Origin: Actinernus sp. WN-2022
Lineage: Eukaryota; Cnidaria; Anthozoa; Actiniaria; Actinernidae
Assembly (NCBI GenBank): GCA_030867875.1
Contig: JAOWCC010001751.1
Span: 19,552,026-19,616,025 of the forward strand
Direction: 5' to 3'
DNA length: 64,000 nt
The translations under genes and the position numbers were made by a program. Below the pieces are notes generated by a model that was not told the origin of the DNA, ran no database searches, and was given only the letters and a program-made list of their open reading frames with translations. Shown piece by piece: positions 1-12,800 of this stretch; the stretch's first letter is position 1, and every line of letters begins with the position of its first letter.

Positions 1-629
1 TTTCCGTATACGTCGAATGAGAGTATGGGGGTTTTAAGTCTTCCTATAAAAACTGCTCCTACCGTCTAAAAGAACACTTTGAAATCAATAGTTTTGGAAA
101 GTTTGGATGATATAGCAACAAAGGCTTTATAGATAACGCAGCGCAAAGTTTGTACCAGCTTCGTTTGGCTGTTTTTCACATTTCAAACCTTGGAAGCCAA
201 CTACCCCTGCTCCACTTTCATATCTGAGAAAAGAAAACTGACTGAAAAAAATCACAGGAATTCCTGCTTGCAGGCCACTAGCTAAATCATCATCACAAAA
301 CGAAGACAGGTTGCAATCATCTGTATTGGATGGATGACGTCACAACACTGTTCAAAGCAACTGATGGATTCGTAATACAATACCAGGTGTAATGTGAAAT
401 GGATTGTTTTGCCTTTTCGTGATTTCGTCTTGATAAACAAATTGCAAACAATACACCGAATATGGCCTCGGCTAATTTGCATAACGTTGAAGCTCGATAT
501 TTTCCGGAGAATAAACTCTGCCATTTAAAGGGAAATATGTATGTTTATAAGGTTTATAAATTTGGAAGTGAAATATTGAACCCTTGTTAATTTATCTCCC
601 CAAAAAAAACAAAATACACACATGCACGA

Positions 630-757
630 GGGTTTGGGTTGGTGAATGACTGGGCAAGCGAGTGGGTGGGCGAGTGCATAAGTGGATGAATGGGTGGGTC
701 AGGGCGAGTGAGTGCCGATGGGTGGTTGAATGAATGGGTGATTGCGCGAGCGAGTGA
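630..757. repeat. Degenerate tetranucleotide repeat (gagt/gggt-like)
   Basis: Purine/T-rich run built from variants of gagt, gggt, gaat and gatg, ending 5 bp from the donor of PDE2A exon v. The rest of 1-629 is intron in which I recognise nothing; no catalytic-domain exon was found there. Confidence 0.7.
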
Positions 758-762
758 GTTAC

Positions 763-840
763 CTTCATGTGGTAGATCATGAGTTCGCTGGTCATTTGGC
801 TTCGATGCCACGCAGAAGCTGCTCTCTTGTATAACATGGA
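763..840 (-). CDS. PDE2A: PDE2A exon v (linker to catalytic domain)
   Basis: 78 bp, phase 0 to 0. Acceptor ttttcag, donor gtaact. Encodes [20 protein letters not shown] and MIYHMK (human [25 protein letters not shown]). The next exon, starting the HD phosphohydrolase domain, is outside the window. Confidence 0.95.
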
Positions 841-3800
841 CTGAAAACAAAGGAAACAACAACATTAATAGAACATTATTGGCACCACTATACAAACTAG
901 TATAACGTGACAACACTTACGTGGACAATACTTATACCACAGTAGATGGCAAATGCTCTCGTGAGGTCCTCGTCAAACTTGGTAAAACATTTACCTAAAA
1001 GCAATCAAATCACCAAGTGCTTTATCATCAGTACACGGTTAACATTGTTACGTCATAACCTTTGCACAGTTTAGCAGTACCATACTCTCGCCGCTACCAT
1101 ACTCTCGCCGCTGACGCTTCACACAGTAGATTTGCAACGGGGTGGCAGGTAACAAGATGGAGCGGACGGAACTGCTAGTTAAATACGACTGGAGGTATCT
1201 TAGTACATATCGTACGAAGTTTTATCACTAGACATCGAAATCTTAAATGAATGACAGAGGAATATACCGAACTATCCGAGGTTCATTAGGACGTCCCCTG
1301 TAAAACAATATCAGTGTATTCTACTTTTGCTTTTCACTGAACTTGAAAGATCAAAACATTAAGTTAAAGTCTTTATGTAAGTTGATTGAAAAAGCCTTTC
1401 CAATACTGAACAATGGTTTTTGTTCCACGTCCTGACGATCGCCGCTCCATTGAATCAGTTCCTAAGTCTCACTGTTACGTACCACATCCATCATCTTTGT
1501 TTATATACGGTAAACCTTCATCAGGTCTTTACAATAGGATTAAAATACTATTAAAAAGGGGGTCCAAACTACAATATACAACCTACATAAATAAACTATA
1601 AACATAAAACTAAACCTAAACTATAATCATTAAGAATCAACTAATTAAGCCTGCTTTCCATGAATGCCGTGTTTCTAATTAATGATTAAAATGTAAATTG
1701 AGCAATCGTCGAAAGTTTTTCAGAGATTGTGCTACCCTTAGATTAGGGGTAGTTTCTTCCATTTAACGGCACCACTATAGCTAAAGCTGTTTTTTTAGGT
1801 AATTGGTTCTAGGCAAAAGAAGAGCAAGTTTATTAGCAGAGTCCCTTAAAGAATAAGGTACATCATCGCGATATACAAATTTGGAGCATAGATTTCGGGA
1901 GTGAGACCATGCAGGGATTTGTGAACCATCACAGCTTTTGCAATTTGACGCTGTATACCGAGGTTATTCCAGCGTAATTGTTGAAATAATTCCTCGGCAA
2001 CGGCGTCATAGGTGGAAAAGGTCAACACACGTGCCGCACGGTTTTGGAGCTTTTGTAATTTATCTGATAGTGTTTTGCCATAGTTCCCGTGACACACGTG
2101 TGCCGCGTAAACTCACCCGAAGCTTTGTTACACAACTCCGCCACACCAATCACACCTATCGGTAAAGAAAGTAACAATACAAAAAGGAACTTATTGGAAT
2201 ACAAGGCTTCAGTGTTATGTCCTCTTTTCGATGTTCAGATGACGTGAAAACGTGACGAGAACAAAGACGTACCCCACGAGCCGCAGTCGAGTGGCGTAAC
2301 TGATGTTCTCGTCACTTGACGTCATCTGTGTATCTATAAGAGGACAGACGAACGGTAAAATGACATCATTATTTGAAAAAGGAGGTTATAAAATGATTCT
2401 GTACATGGCTACCGAGTAATCAGAGCGCTCGTTTTGCACTGTTTATTGTATAAAATAATAATAATCGTATGGTCAACAGTGTATTCAACTGTTAATCATA
2501 TACTCAACAAAATTTCTCGATTCTGATTGGCTGCAAGCAGTGCAATTTATCCCAAATTGCACTGTTCGGTTGAAATTGCATTCCAAATCAGGAATTTGAC
2601 AATCTATAAATCTAAGACTCAAGCTCCAGAATGAAATTGAAGTACAAAAAGTTGTTGACAGTCATGTTTTGGAAGAGGAATTTTCCCGATTATTTTCCGA
2701 ACATTTCCGAAGTGTTTCCGAACATTTCCGAATGCTTAAAACTGACTATGCTGCGCTGTGGTTACGACAAAAACACGTCTAACCATGTAAATTCATTTGA
2801 CAGTACTAGATGCTGTAGCATTACTGACTTCATAAACGGTGCTTTAATTGTTCCAATATTTCCGAAGATCGTCCGAAGATTCAAGTAAATTTGTAGAGTA
2901 TATGATTAAAATGAAATCATACGGTTTTGTCGTGCAATTCGGTATAAATTCGAACTTGTGAGTTTTCAAAGAGCTCAAATTGCACTCGACCAGCGGGCTC
3001 GTGCAATTTTGATACTCTCTGAAAACTCACTCGTTCAAATTGATCGCGAATTGCACTTGAAACCATGATTTCCTATACAAATAGTGTGAAATGAAGCATC
3101 TGAATGTAATACTGCACACTGGTTTTAGTTAGCAGCGGAACTAAACTCACCCTCCTCGCCCTTGATTGGAAAACACAGGATATTCCTGGCAAGAAAGAGA
3201 TGGGCATTCACACACTCAGTTATATAGTTTATCAGAATAGAATTTTACAATAACCGCCAGTTTTCTCGCAATTGGCTAATATGCTCCCGAAGCACTTTGA
3301 AGAGGTAACTTGTGAATTCATATTGTTGAATGTCTGATCCAAAAATCCAGTAAATGAGGATTTCACAAGCATTTCATCACTGGGAAAAGTTAATCGGTGA
3401 GTCAAACTTCTTTGTGTGGTTTGAGCTCTCTCTCGAGTCAAGCAAATATATTTTCGGCGAATTCGTGATAGACTTTGTGACTAGTTCGACCAATCTTTTA
3501 GACTGACGTTCTTAAAAGTTAAAGACTAAAATCTCTTGTTCAGATTATTTACATAACGTTCTTAAGTAGAAACAGATAGCTGAGAGTAGCTTAATATATA
3601 TTATTTGTAGAGTTTGGGCAAGCTTAAGAAGTGTTTACGTTTCGGACTTTTCGACTCGAAGGCAGTTTGGCGGTACACACTAACTTAAAGCTACAAGTGT
3701 TTTGTTGTTGTAAGAAACAAGTTCAAGTTAGTTTTTTGTGTCTCACCTTGTCCTAAAGCCTGTCTTTTCATCGAATCCCCGGTAGAATAGTGGGTGACTA

Positions 3801-6800
3801 TAGGCATCTTTGATGTTCAGCAATTTTCCTGATCAAAGAGAAATAAGGTTTATCCTATAAACTGTAATGTTAATTTACAAGGATTTCCATGCAAATAAGT
3901 ATTACTTTAGTACTGCTTTAATTGTAGCTAGAATATCGACTCAATTTCTAGGCTCTAAACTTCAACTGAACGTAAAAAAATAACTAACTCAATAAAGTAA
4001 CCATGTCCTATTGTATTCTTATTGTTATAGAGTGAATAAAAGTATTGTATTCTTATTGTATTGTATGCATCACTGAGAAATATATCATCTGAACACTAAA
4101 AATACCAGGATGACGAATTGGAATTTTGGTTCGTTTTTGAGGAGGAAGAAAAACCACAGAACCTGGAGAAAAACCATTGACGCAAAGGGGGGATACCAAC
4201 AAACTCAACTCACACATAACGGCGGGTCCAGGAATCAAACCCCAGAGGTGATAGCCAAGCATTCAAACCACTCAGCCACCCTTGTTTCTGCTGGTGTGAT
4301 GTATGAGCAAGCGCTGCTAATGATCAGTGCATCACTGCATCTGAGTATGTTGCTTGTGCCAATGCTTATGTTGCTGGCGTGAGACATGCCTTGTGAACAG
4401 ACTGGAATTAACCTACCTGTCATTGCTACTTGACCAACAATTCCTTGATTGGCTGGTATTGTTAAGTCCCAACACTCCTGTAAATCATGGCCAAGGCAAA
4501 CAAATATGTTGGTATTTAATACACCATGCTAAACAAGGCCAAGGACAGTCACCAAAATAATATAAACATCCTGTACCTTGTCATTTCCTTTTCCTGGTAT
4601 CTCACCATCAAATACCTTGGCTACAAGTTCATTCTGTTCTCGGTCCAGCAAGAATAAAGAACATCTGAAAAAGACCACATTAAAACATCTCATGTACAAT
4701 GTACTTCATTATTACTATACATGCAGGGTTGTCACCACAGTCAAATAAGGGGGCAGGCCAATGAACCCCCTTCCACAAGGAACTGCCCCCCTCCCCTACT
4801 CCCTTCACTCTCATTGAATGTTACTCACTGGATTCCAATACAAACAGTCTCCAACCTTTTTCCCATTTGTTTTCTGACTTACGATCCAGTGCCCTCCAGT
4901 TTGCTTGCGTACTATATTAATTTTAATTCCATTTAGCTTAGTTTTATGTTTAGATGCTTTAGTTTATAGTCATTGTTCAATTAGTCTTACCGTAGGGAAT
5001 TTGCAAGATTTAACAACAAGTTACTGCACTTTACTAATAACATGAGTGGGACCCGTTACCGCACATCACTAAATTGTGTGTGGTTCACTGGAAGGGGTAC
5101 ACGGAGGGATTTTTTTTTTTTCGGTGGACACAGGGAGCCTAAAAACGTAACCAAAAACAGAAGTAACCAAAAACAGTTTAATTTATAACTCGCTATGGCT
5201 ACTAAAGACCCAGACTATGATGCATGGATGCATGGGAATTAGAAGACTTAATAAGTGAAGCCACAAAAAGAGTGGTCTATCAGAGAAGAACAGAGACTAA
5301 GAGAAGCTAGAGATGCGGAACCAAGGTAAACAGAAACGTCTATATAATATTTACAGCTCCAAACGTCGGTTAGAGGTAGGTGACAAAGCTTTAGTATTGT
5401 TACCATCCCCTGGAAGTAAGTTCGAGATGAAATGGCAAGGACCATATGTAGTGACTAAGGTACATGATGATGGGCTTAACTATGAGCTCGACACAGGTAA
5501 GGCACATAAACAACACCGGACTTACCATATCAATTTATTGAATAAATGGCAGAGCAGAGATGAACTGGTTGCCATGGTGATGCCCGAGTCATCAGACATG
5601 ACACTACCACATGAAGCCAACGTGCCCCTAGTTACCAATGAAGAGACTTGGAGAGACGTTGTGATCTCAGATGAACTCGGTGATGACCAGAAACAGCAAG
5701 TTCGTTGCCTACTAGAGGAATATTCAGATGTGCTTTCTGGAAGTCCTAACCTGACGAACCTCACAACCCACGAAATTGATACTGGAGATTCCCTACCCAT
5801 CCGTAGTCCACCATACAAAGTACCACAGAAACTGGAGGAGGAGGTAAGTAAGGAAATAGATAAGATGTTAGAAATGGGGATAATCCGTCCCTCATCGAGC
5901 CCTTGGGCCTCTCCTGTGGTTATCGTCCCAAAACCAGACGGAACGATCCGATTCTGTGTTGACTACAAAAAATTAAACAAGATCACAAAGAATATCCCAT
6001 ACCATCCATGGATCGTATGATTAACAAAGTCGCAGTATATCACCACGATCGATCTCACCAAAGGGTACTGGCAGATACCACTGGAAGAATCTACCGTTGA
6101 GAAATCTGCATTCATCACTTCAAGAGGTTTGTTTGAGTTCCTATTGATGCCGTTTGGGATGAAGACAGCCCCAGCAACCTTTCAGAGGTTCAGAGGATGA
6201 TGACCGATACTGTTCTCAAAGGTTTGGACTTTGCAGACGCCTACATCGACGATGTAGAGATTGACACGCCCTCGTCATTCGAACAACAACTGTCCGAGAT
6301 TCGCGAGGTTCTCCAACGACTGAGAGATTGCAAACTCAATGCACGCCCCACTAAGTGTAAGATTGCCAGGCCTCCGTAGATTTTGTAGGTCTCAGAGTAG
6401 GTAGGGACAGAATTGGACCACGTGCTGCTCTAGTAGAGTCTATTCAAAGATTTCCCAGGCCCGAGACGAAGAAGCAGGTAAGGTCTTTCCTAGGTTTAGT
6501 CGGATATTACAGGAAATTCATACCTAACTCTTCAGAGAGGGCTGCTGCACTAACAGACCTAACGAAAGGTAAGAGTCCTACCAAGATAGGTTGGTTAGAG
6601 GAACATGAAATAGCCTTCCAGGACTTAAAACAGTCACTACACAATCCACCGGTGTTGAGACCCCCTCATTGGGAAGAACAATTCATCTTACAGGTTGATG
6701 CATGCAATAGAAGACTAGGAGCAATCCTCGGCCAGAAAGACCAGAATGGGGACGAGCACCCGATAGCTTTCGCTAGTAGCAAACTACAACCTAGAGAACA

Positions 6801-9800
6801 GAAGTTATCCACGACTGAAAAGTAGTGATTAGGTATCGTCTGGGCGGTAGAATTATTCAGGTATTACTTGTACGGTAGAACATTTAAGTTACAGACTGAT
6901 CATAACCCCTTAGTATGGTTAAATCAGGTGAGGGAGAAAAGTAGAAAACTCCTCCGCTGGAGCATCACTCTACAGGAGTACGACATGCTTGTGAAGCACA
7001 AAAATGGTAAGAAGAATTGTAATGCAGACGCCCTCAGCCGGATATAGATACGTCCTATATTAGGTTACCAACACATCGTTCACTATTTGTTTTTGTCAAA
7101 TAGACTTAAAGGGGGAGGTGTTACGATCCAGTGCCCTCCAGTATGATTGCGTAATATATTAATTTTAATTCCATTTGGCTTAGTTTTATGTTTAGATGCT
7201 TTAGTTTATAGCCATCGTTCAATTAGTCTTACCGTAGAGAATTTGCAAGATTTAACAACAAGTTACGTAAAACCATTCCAGCATTATGTTATGTACCGTA
7301 GGTCAATTATTGCGAGCACGTATAGTCTCCAAACAATGATTACATAACTGTTTTTGCTTCAACAATAAGTCTTTTTAGTAATCTTGTTAAGGAATTTTTA
7401 GAACCATATATATACGCCCTTCGAATAGAAGTGTGGCGTCAGTCAAAGTTTGTGTGTGAAGGTTTGGGAGAGCGAAGAAGCAAAAAGGAGAAGACGGATA
7501 AGTAGCGAAGCATGCTCACAGCTGAAAGTCGTCAGTTGGGGAGAGAAAATGTCAAGGCAAAACCCGCTTGCTAAAGGAGCCTAGTGCATAAGAAAACCGA
7601 TATCAGTGGAGTGGAAACAGTAGGAAAACACAATACGTGAAAGTTATTAACGAAGGAAAGGCACAAGTGTGGAATACAAAGTTACGGAGAACGAAGGAGA
7701 AGGAAAAGAGTATTCACAAGTTAAAGTTGGGCAGTGGAATTCCGTACAGGGTTGCGTGGAAGTTAAAGTTGTGGAGTTGTAAGGTAAAAGTTTGGTCTTG
7801 GAATTGTTTGGGACGCATGAGAAACGGATAAAAAAAGTAAGGAACACAAATAAGTATGTAAGGACAAAGTGAAAAAACGGGAGATTTTTTTTTACTGTAC
7901 ACAAAACAAAAACTTTGGCACACATCGCACACACTGGTTAGAAATCTTTTCGGTAGATTTACTGAAGATTTAATTTTAGAATTAATTACGTATTAATTAT
8001 TACATATCACGTCACATATATTATCCTAGCTATTAGTTAATGTTATTTATTGGAACTAGCAGTAAGCTAATTGTAGTGTTAAGTTATATTAAACATTCTT
8101 TTTACTAAACTGTGTGTGGTTCACTGGAAGGGGTACACGGAGAGAGGTTTTTTTTTCCGGTGGACACAGGGAGCCCAAAAACGTGGCGCGGAACGTCACA
8201 CTTTGCTTGACCTTCAGCCTGATTTTCAGACGGTACAAGGTCGTCAGCTCACTTCGGACGACCTCGTACCGTCTGAAAATCAGGCAACTTGACGTTACCC
8301 CCAGATATTTTCCCTATTTTTTTTCCATTTCTGATTTTGCCTGACGTAACCCCCAAATCGTGGTGACAATTAACCCTAATAAAATGTATGCGTTCTCATA
8401 CAAACCAGCTACATGTACTGTTGAAAGAGAAGGGGGTTTCAAAACAATTGAGACAGTTGTTTTGATAACCTATGGAATTTTCCTCGACTTCTCCAAAGCA
8501 TTTGATACTGTAGATCACAACATACATGTACTTTTAAACATATATACATATATGTATTACATAAATAGATATAGATATATATACATACATGTATGTATAT
8601 TGTACAAACATCTATTTGTTTTCTATCTTTTCCTTCTCTTTTTCTATCTTTTGTTCTTGTTTCATAATATTTACAATAATTACATCTTACACTACATTAT
8701 ATTTATGTAGTAATTGTCTTCAATATTCGTACAACTTTACTATAGGCAGTGATTAACTCGAAAGCTTTTGCTACTTTAATCACTGCACACACTTAAACCA
8801 TAATTCAACCTATTTTACCTCTCATGACTGTATCTTAGCTCTATCTTATCTATACGTTTCTATTTTCTTTTTAATATATGTATAATAATAATAATAAACT
8901 TTATTTATAGAGGGTAGACACATAACAGTATTACAACTGAAAAACCAGTGGCCCTCCTACAATTAATATCATAAAATATAAAAACTCTGAAAAACAATTA
9001 CAAAATATAAATAATTTATGAGCAAGCTAAAAGACAAACGTATCAATATTGGTACTATATGTACAGTGTATCTATATTAAAAATGGTAAAAATGTGACGC
9101 CAAAGGCAGAGCTAATATTTAAATAGTAAAATGTTCTATATCCTTATAAGTAGCAATAAAATATTCGAACATAGCTTTCTTGAAACTACCTAGACTCGGT
9201 TTTCTTTTTATTTCATTTGGGATCGTATTCCAGAAACGTGTAGTCGACACTACAAACGACCTCCCTCCCTCTGTCTCCCGTTTGAACTGAACAGTGTAAA
9301 TAAACTTGAACACAATGTAGTATTTTGCAAACAATTTTGAGCTTGCTCTGTAAATGGAAAGATGTTCACATCACTTTGAATAAGGATATTAAAATCATAA
9401 CCTAGTCCGCTGTTGTGCTTCTGGCTTCAGGTTTTTGGCCTTCCAAGATGCATGGTAACACAAGTTTCTGACTTTTCATACAAGCTGAGAAACATTCCTT
9501 TGAACATCAACAAAATGTTTGCAGCTATGGCTGCCAGCATACATGTAGCAACATGAATGGTACCAGATAAAGGCAGTACAAGTGAAGTTATGTTTAATTT
9601 TATATCTCACTAACCAGATGATAACTTTCTTCAGTTGCCTTAGAACTGTATGAGGCTATAGTTGAAAATTAGACTCCTAGCCTTCCCTCTTTTCCCTCCT
9701 GATGTTGGGCATATTAGGGTAACATGTACCTTGTTTGAGTGGGGACCTCCTCCCCTTTAATTCCTTCAGTCCCTGCTCAGACAAGATATTTAATATTCCC

Positions 9801-12800
9801 ATGCAGGAGGGAAAGTGGGATGGCTTAGCAGTCTATGTAATGTTTAATAAACTCGCAGCAGTATTTGATCAGATTTACAAATAAGAGGGTGCATCGCAAG
9901 TTTTTATAGATCTGATAAAATACTGCTGCGAGTTTATTGAACGGCTTCAAAAGAGTAATGTAATTCAGTTATTTTGGTGATACAACCTATTTCGGCCGAG
10001 AAAATCGAAGTTAAAGTTTATGTAATTGAGGACCGTATCTATATCACATTTATAAACACTCATTAAACATTCATTTCCTTTGTTTTACTTCATGAATTAT
10101 TAATGCTGTTTTGAATGGAAATAAACTTTAGAGAGGGGGAGGGGGGGGGTTACCTAATAATTTGAATCATTATGATACTTATTAATAATTCATGCATCAC
10201 ATGCACTTGATACCTTTCAGCATTGGTTAAGTTCCGGGCTTCTGTCATGATTTCATTCAGAAGAACACTGACATCATCTGAGAATTTATAAACATCATGA
10301 ATAAATCATAAGGGTGGTAACCAATCTAAATGCAGCATTAAAGTCACATGGATATTACCCTGGATGGCAGAGGTTCTACTGCCCTCTCTAACGCGAAAGG
10401 CGTGAAGTGCCACCATCGAGGAGCGAAGCGACGATTTGCTTCTTCGCGTCAAAACTTTGGCTTAGAGAGGGCAGTAGAACCTGTGGCATCCAGGGTACAT
10501 GGATATACCCCTTTGAACCAGATACACAATATACCGAGTAGATACAGAATGAGTAGCCAGGCTTTATCGGAATCAGAAACTCAAGCTGGAAGCTGTAAAT
10601 CCAATACAGCACGGTCACGAATTCTGTATACTGTACTTACCCGTGTACAAAATGTACAATGCATGCCTGTGTATAATGTGCATGTGAAATTTAAGCCTGT
10701 ATCTGATAATTTTGTGATTTTCTAAAAAAAACATTCTCAAATTAGCTAGGGGTGCAGCTTACAGCCAAGTACTTTCCAGAAAAAAGTCTTAATTTTGCCC
10801 AACAAAAAAATAGTGTCCAAGTCAAGTGTATAATATAATATTGGCTATCGCAACTTTGAATATGGTTGCAACTTTCCTTGCCATTTCTTTTGCTTTATAT
10901 GACTTGCATCTTTAAAATAGTGACTTGAGAAATCTTTTGCTTTTATTCCACCATTACTCAACAACATTTTCAAGGATCCTCATTTCCTGTAAGTACATGA
11001 GGAAGACCATTTTTCTTCACACAATATACGGGTTAGGGCTAGATTCCATCCACCAGAAGGATGCAATCCCCAAATGCACTGCACTAAAATACTTCATTGA
11101 GAGCAGGAACTGGTGTCTAATGAAGTACCGGTAATGCCTGCCAATCAAACAGCATGCAGTATAAAAGTTCTAAAAAAGCAGTTGTTGACAGCAAATCCCT
11201 TGTGGCGTAAGGGATAGTGACGGTTAGAGTTTCGGTTAATAGATGGGTTAGGGTTTCGGTTCAAGTCTTCGTGGAGCCGAAGGAGCTGATCGTCATTTTG
11301 AACAACTTTAGTTAAATGTCACAAGAACGGAGCTCGAGTCAGTGTTGGCAAATCTGCATTTTTATCTTATCTATCTACCTTTAATAAGGATACCATATTT
11401 AACACAGCTGGATTCAAGGATACCCAGATAAGGCTCAAGCCTCAGAATTGTCTCAAAAATCATACCTGATTCTGCTTTAATATTACAGTGTTCGATTCTT
11501 GTTCGAACGAGAACCACAATCGAGGCATGCATTTTGTGTTTATAAACTGTAGGTAACTGTGGTACCGATTTCTCTCGATCTACTGGTCTTTGAAGACTCA
11601 AGTGTGTTTCATTGTGATATTTATATGTTCTTAAATGTATCTGAAGCATTTCAAATAGTTTTGGACCTCTAAAAGTCTTTCACAGTGCACATGTTAACTC
11701 TTGTTCGAATAATAACCGCAATAGAGATATGCATTTTGTGTAATGATTTCTCAGACTTGATCTACCATTTGAATACTCAAGTGTGACATTTACATGTGCT
11801 AAACAGCTAGCTAGGCGCTGGAGTATTCAAAATAGTTTTGGACCTCTTAAAGCAACCAAAATCAGTCTCCACACATCTAGATATTTCAGTTTTAACTCGA
11901 TGTTCGACTCGCCATGTGTTAATAAAATGTGTTACCGATTTCTCTTGAACAACTAGCCTTTGAAGACTCAAGTGTGTTTCATTATGATATTGATATGTTC
12001 TAAAATGTATCTGCAGCATTTGAAATAGTTTTGGACCAGTCCTCTAAAAGCAGCCGAAATCGGTATAAACATCTAGATTCTTGTTCGAACAAGAGATCAA
12101 GACAGGCAATTTGTGACTGTGGTACTGATTTCTCTTGCACTAGCTGTCCCTGATAACATGTACTCACCAACATGTGTAAACAGGTTCTTGGCTACTTTGA
12201 GGAGAAGCTGAAAGACAAAGTGAAAAAGGCAAGATATGTCACTAAGGAGTTCCACTTTATAGTACCTGTAAGTATTACAATAATTTCAAAACATCTCTAA
12301 CATCTTGTGGATAGAAAAACTGGCAGCTGAACTAAATATTGAAAATTTAAAGACTGTGTGGATGTTTTATTGACAAATACTGCAGGCACGCACTGACTGT
12401 ATGAAAAATAATGAATACTGCAGAGCTACATGTAGGCCGAAGGACGAATGCAGTATGATTCTTCTAGAACATCACACAGTCTGCATATTCCTGTATTTGT
12501 CATGTCATGTTCTATGCATGAAGTTGGAATATTAAAATATTATACAAGTACTTTTTAAAAATACAGTTCACCCCTTCCGTATATTTTTTTTTTGTTATTA
12601 AGTTCTTTTTTTTCTTCGTTTAAGTTGCAGCTTACAATGGCAGCTATACACACCTGTATGTGAATGTTACTTTTACAATGCATGGGTACAAACGTAATAA
12701 ATATGAAATGGCTTTAATAGCTGGTTCATACCTCTTGCTGTTTCTTGATAACCATTTCTTTCTCCCATTCCAATGTATTCTCAAGCAGAGCAGCAATATT

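Larger units (their letters stand above)
4876..8188 (+). mobile_element. Internally deleted Ty3/gypsy-type LTR retrotransposon, GMR1-like domain order
   Basis: The left LTR (4876-5149) and right LTR (7119-8188) share 4879-5025 with 7121-7265 and 5076-5149 with 8109-8187; the left copy has lost the middle. In between, in order: an integrase C-terminal (GPY/F-type) module, reverse transcriptase, RNase H, a purine tract at 7108-7118, then the right LTR. Integrase before RT is the order of GMR1-like gypsy elements. Gag, protease and the integrase core are missing. Frameshifts and stops show it is dead. It lies in the PDE2A intron between exons o and p. Confidence 0.85.
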
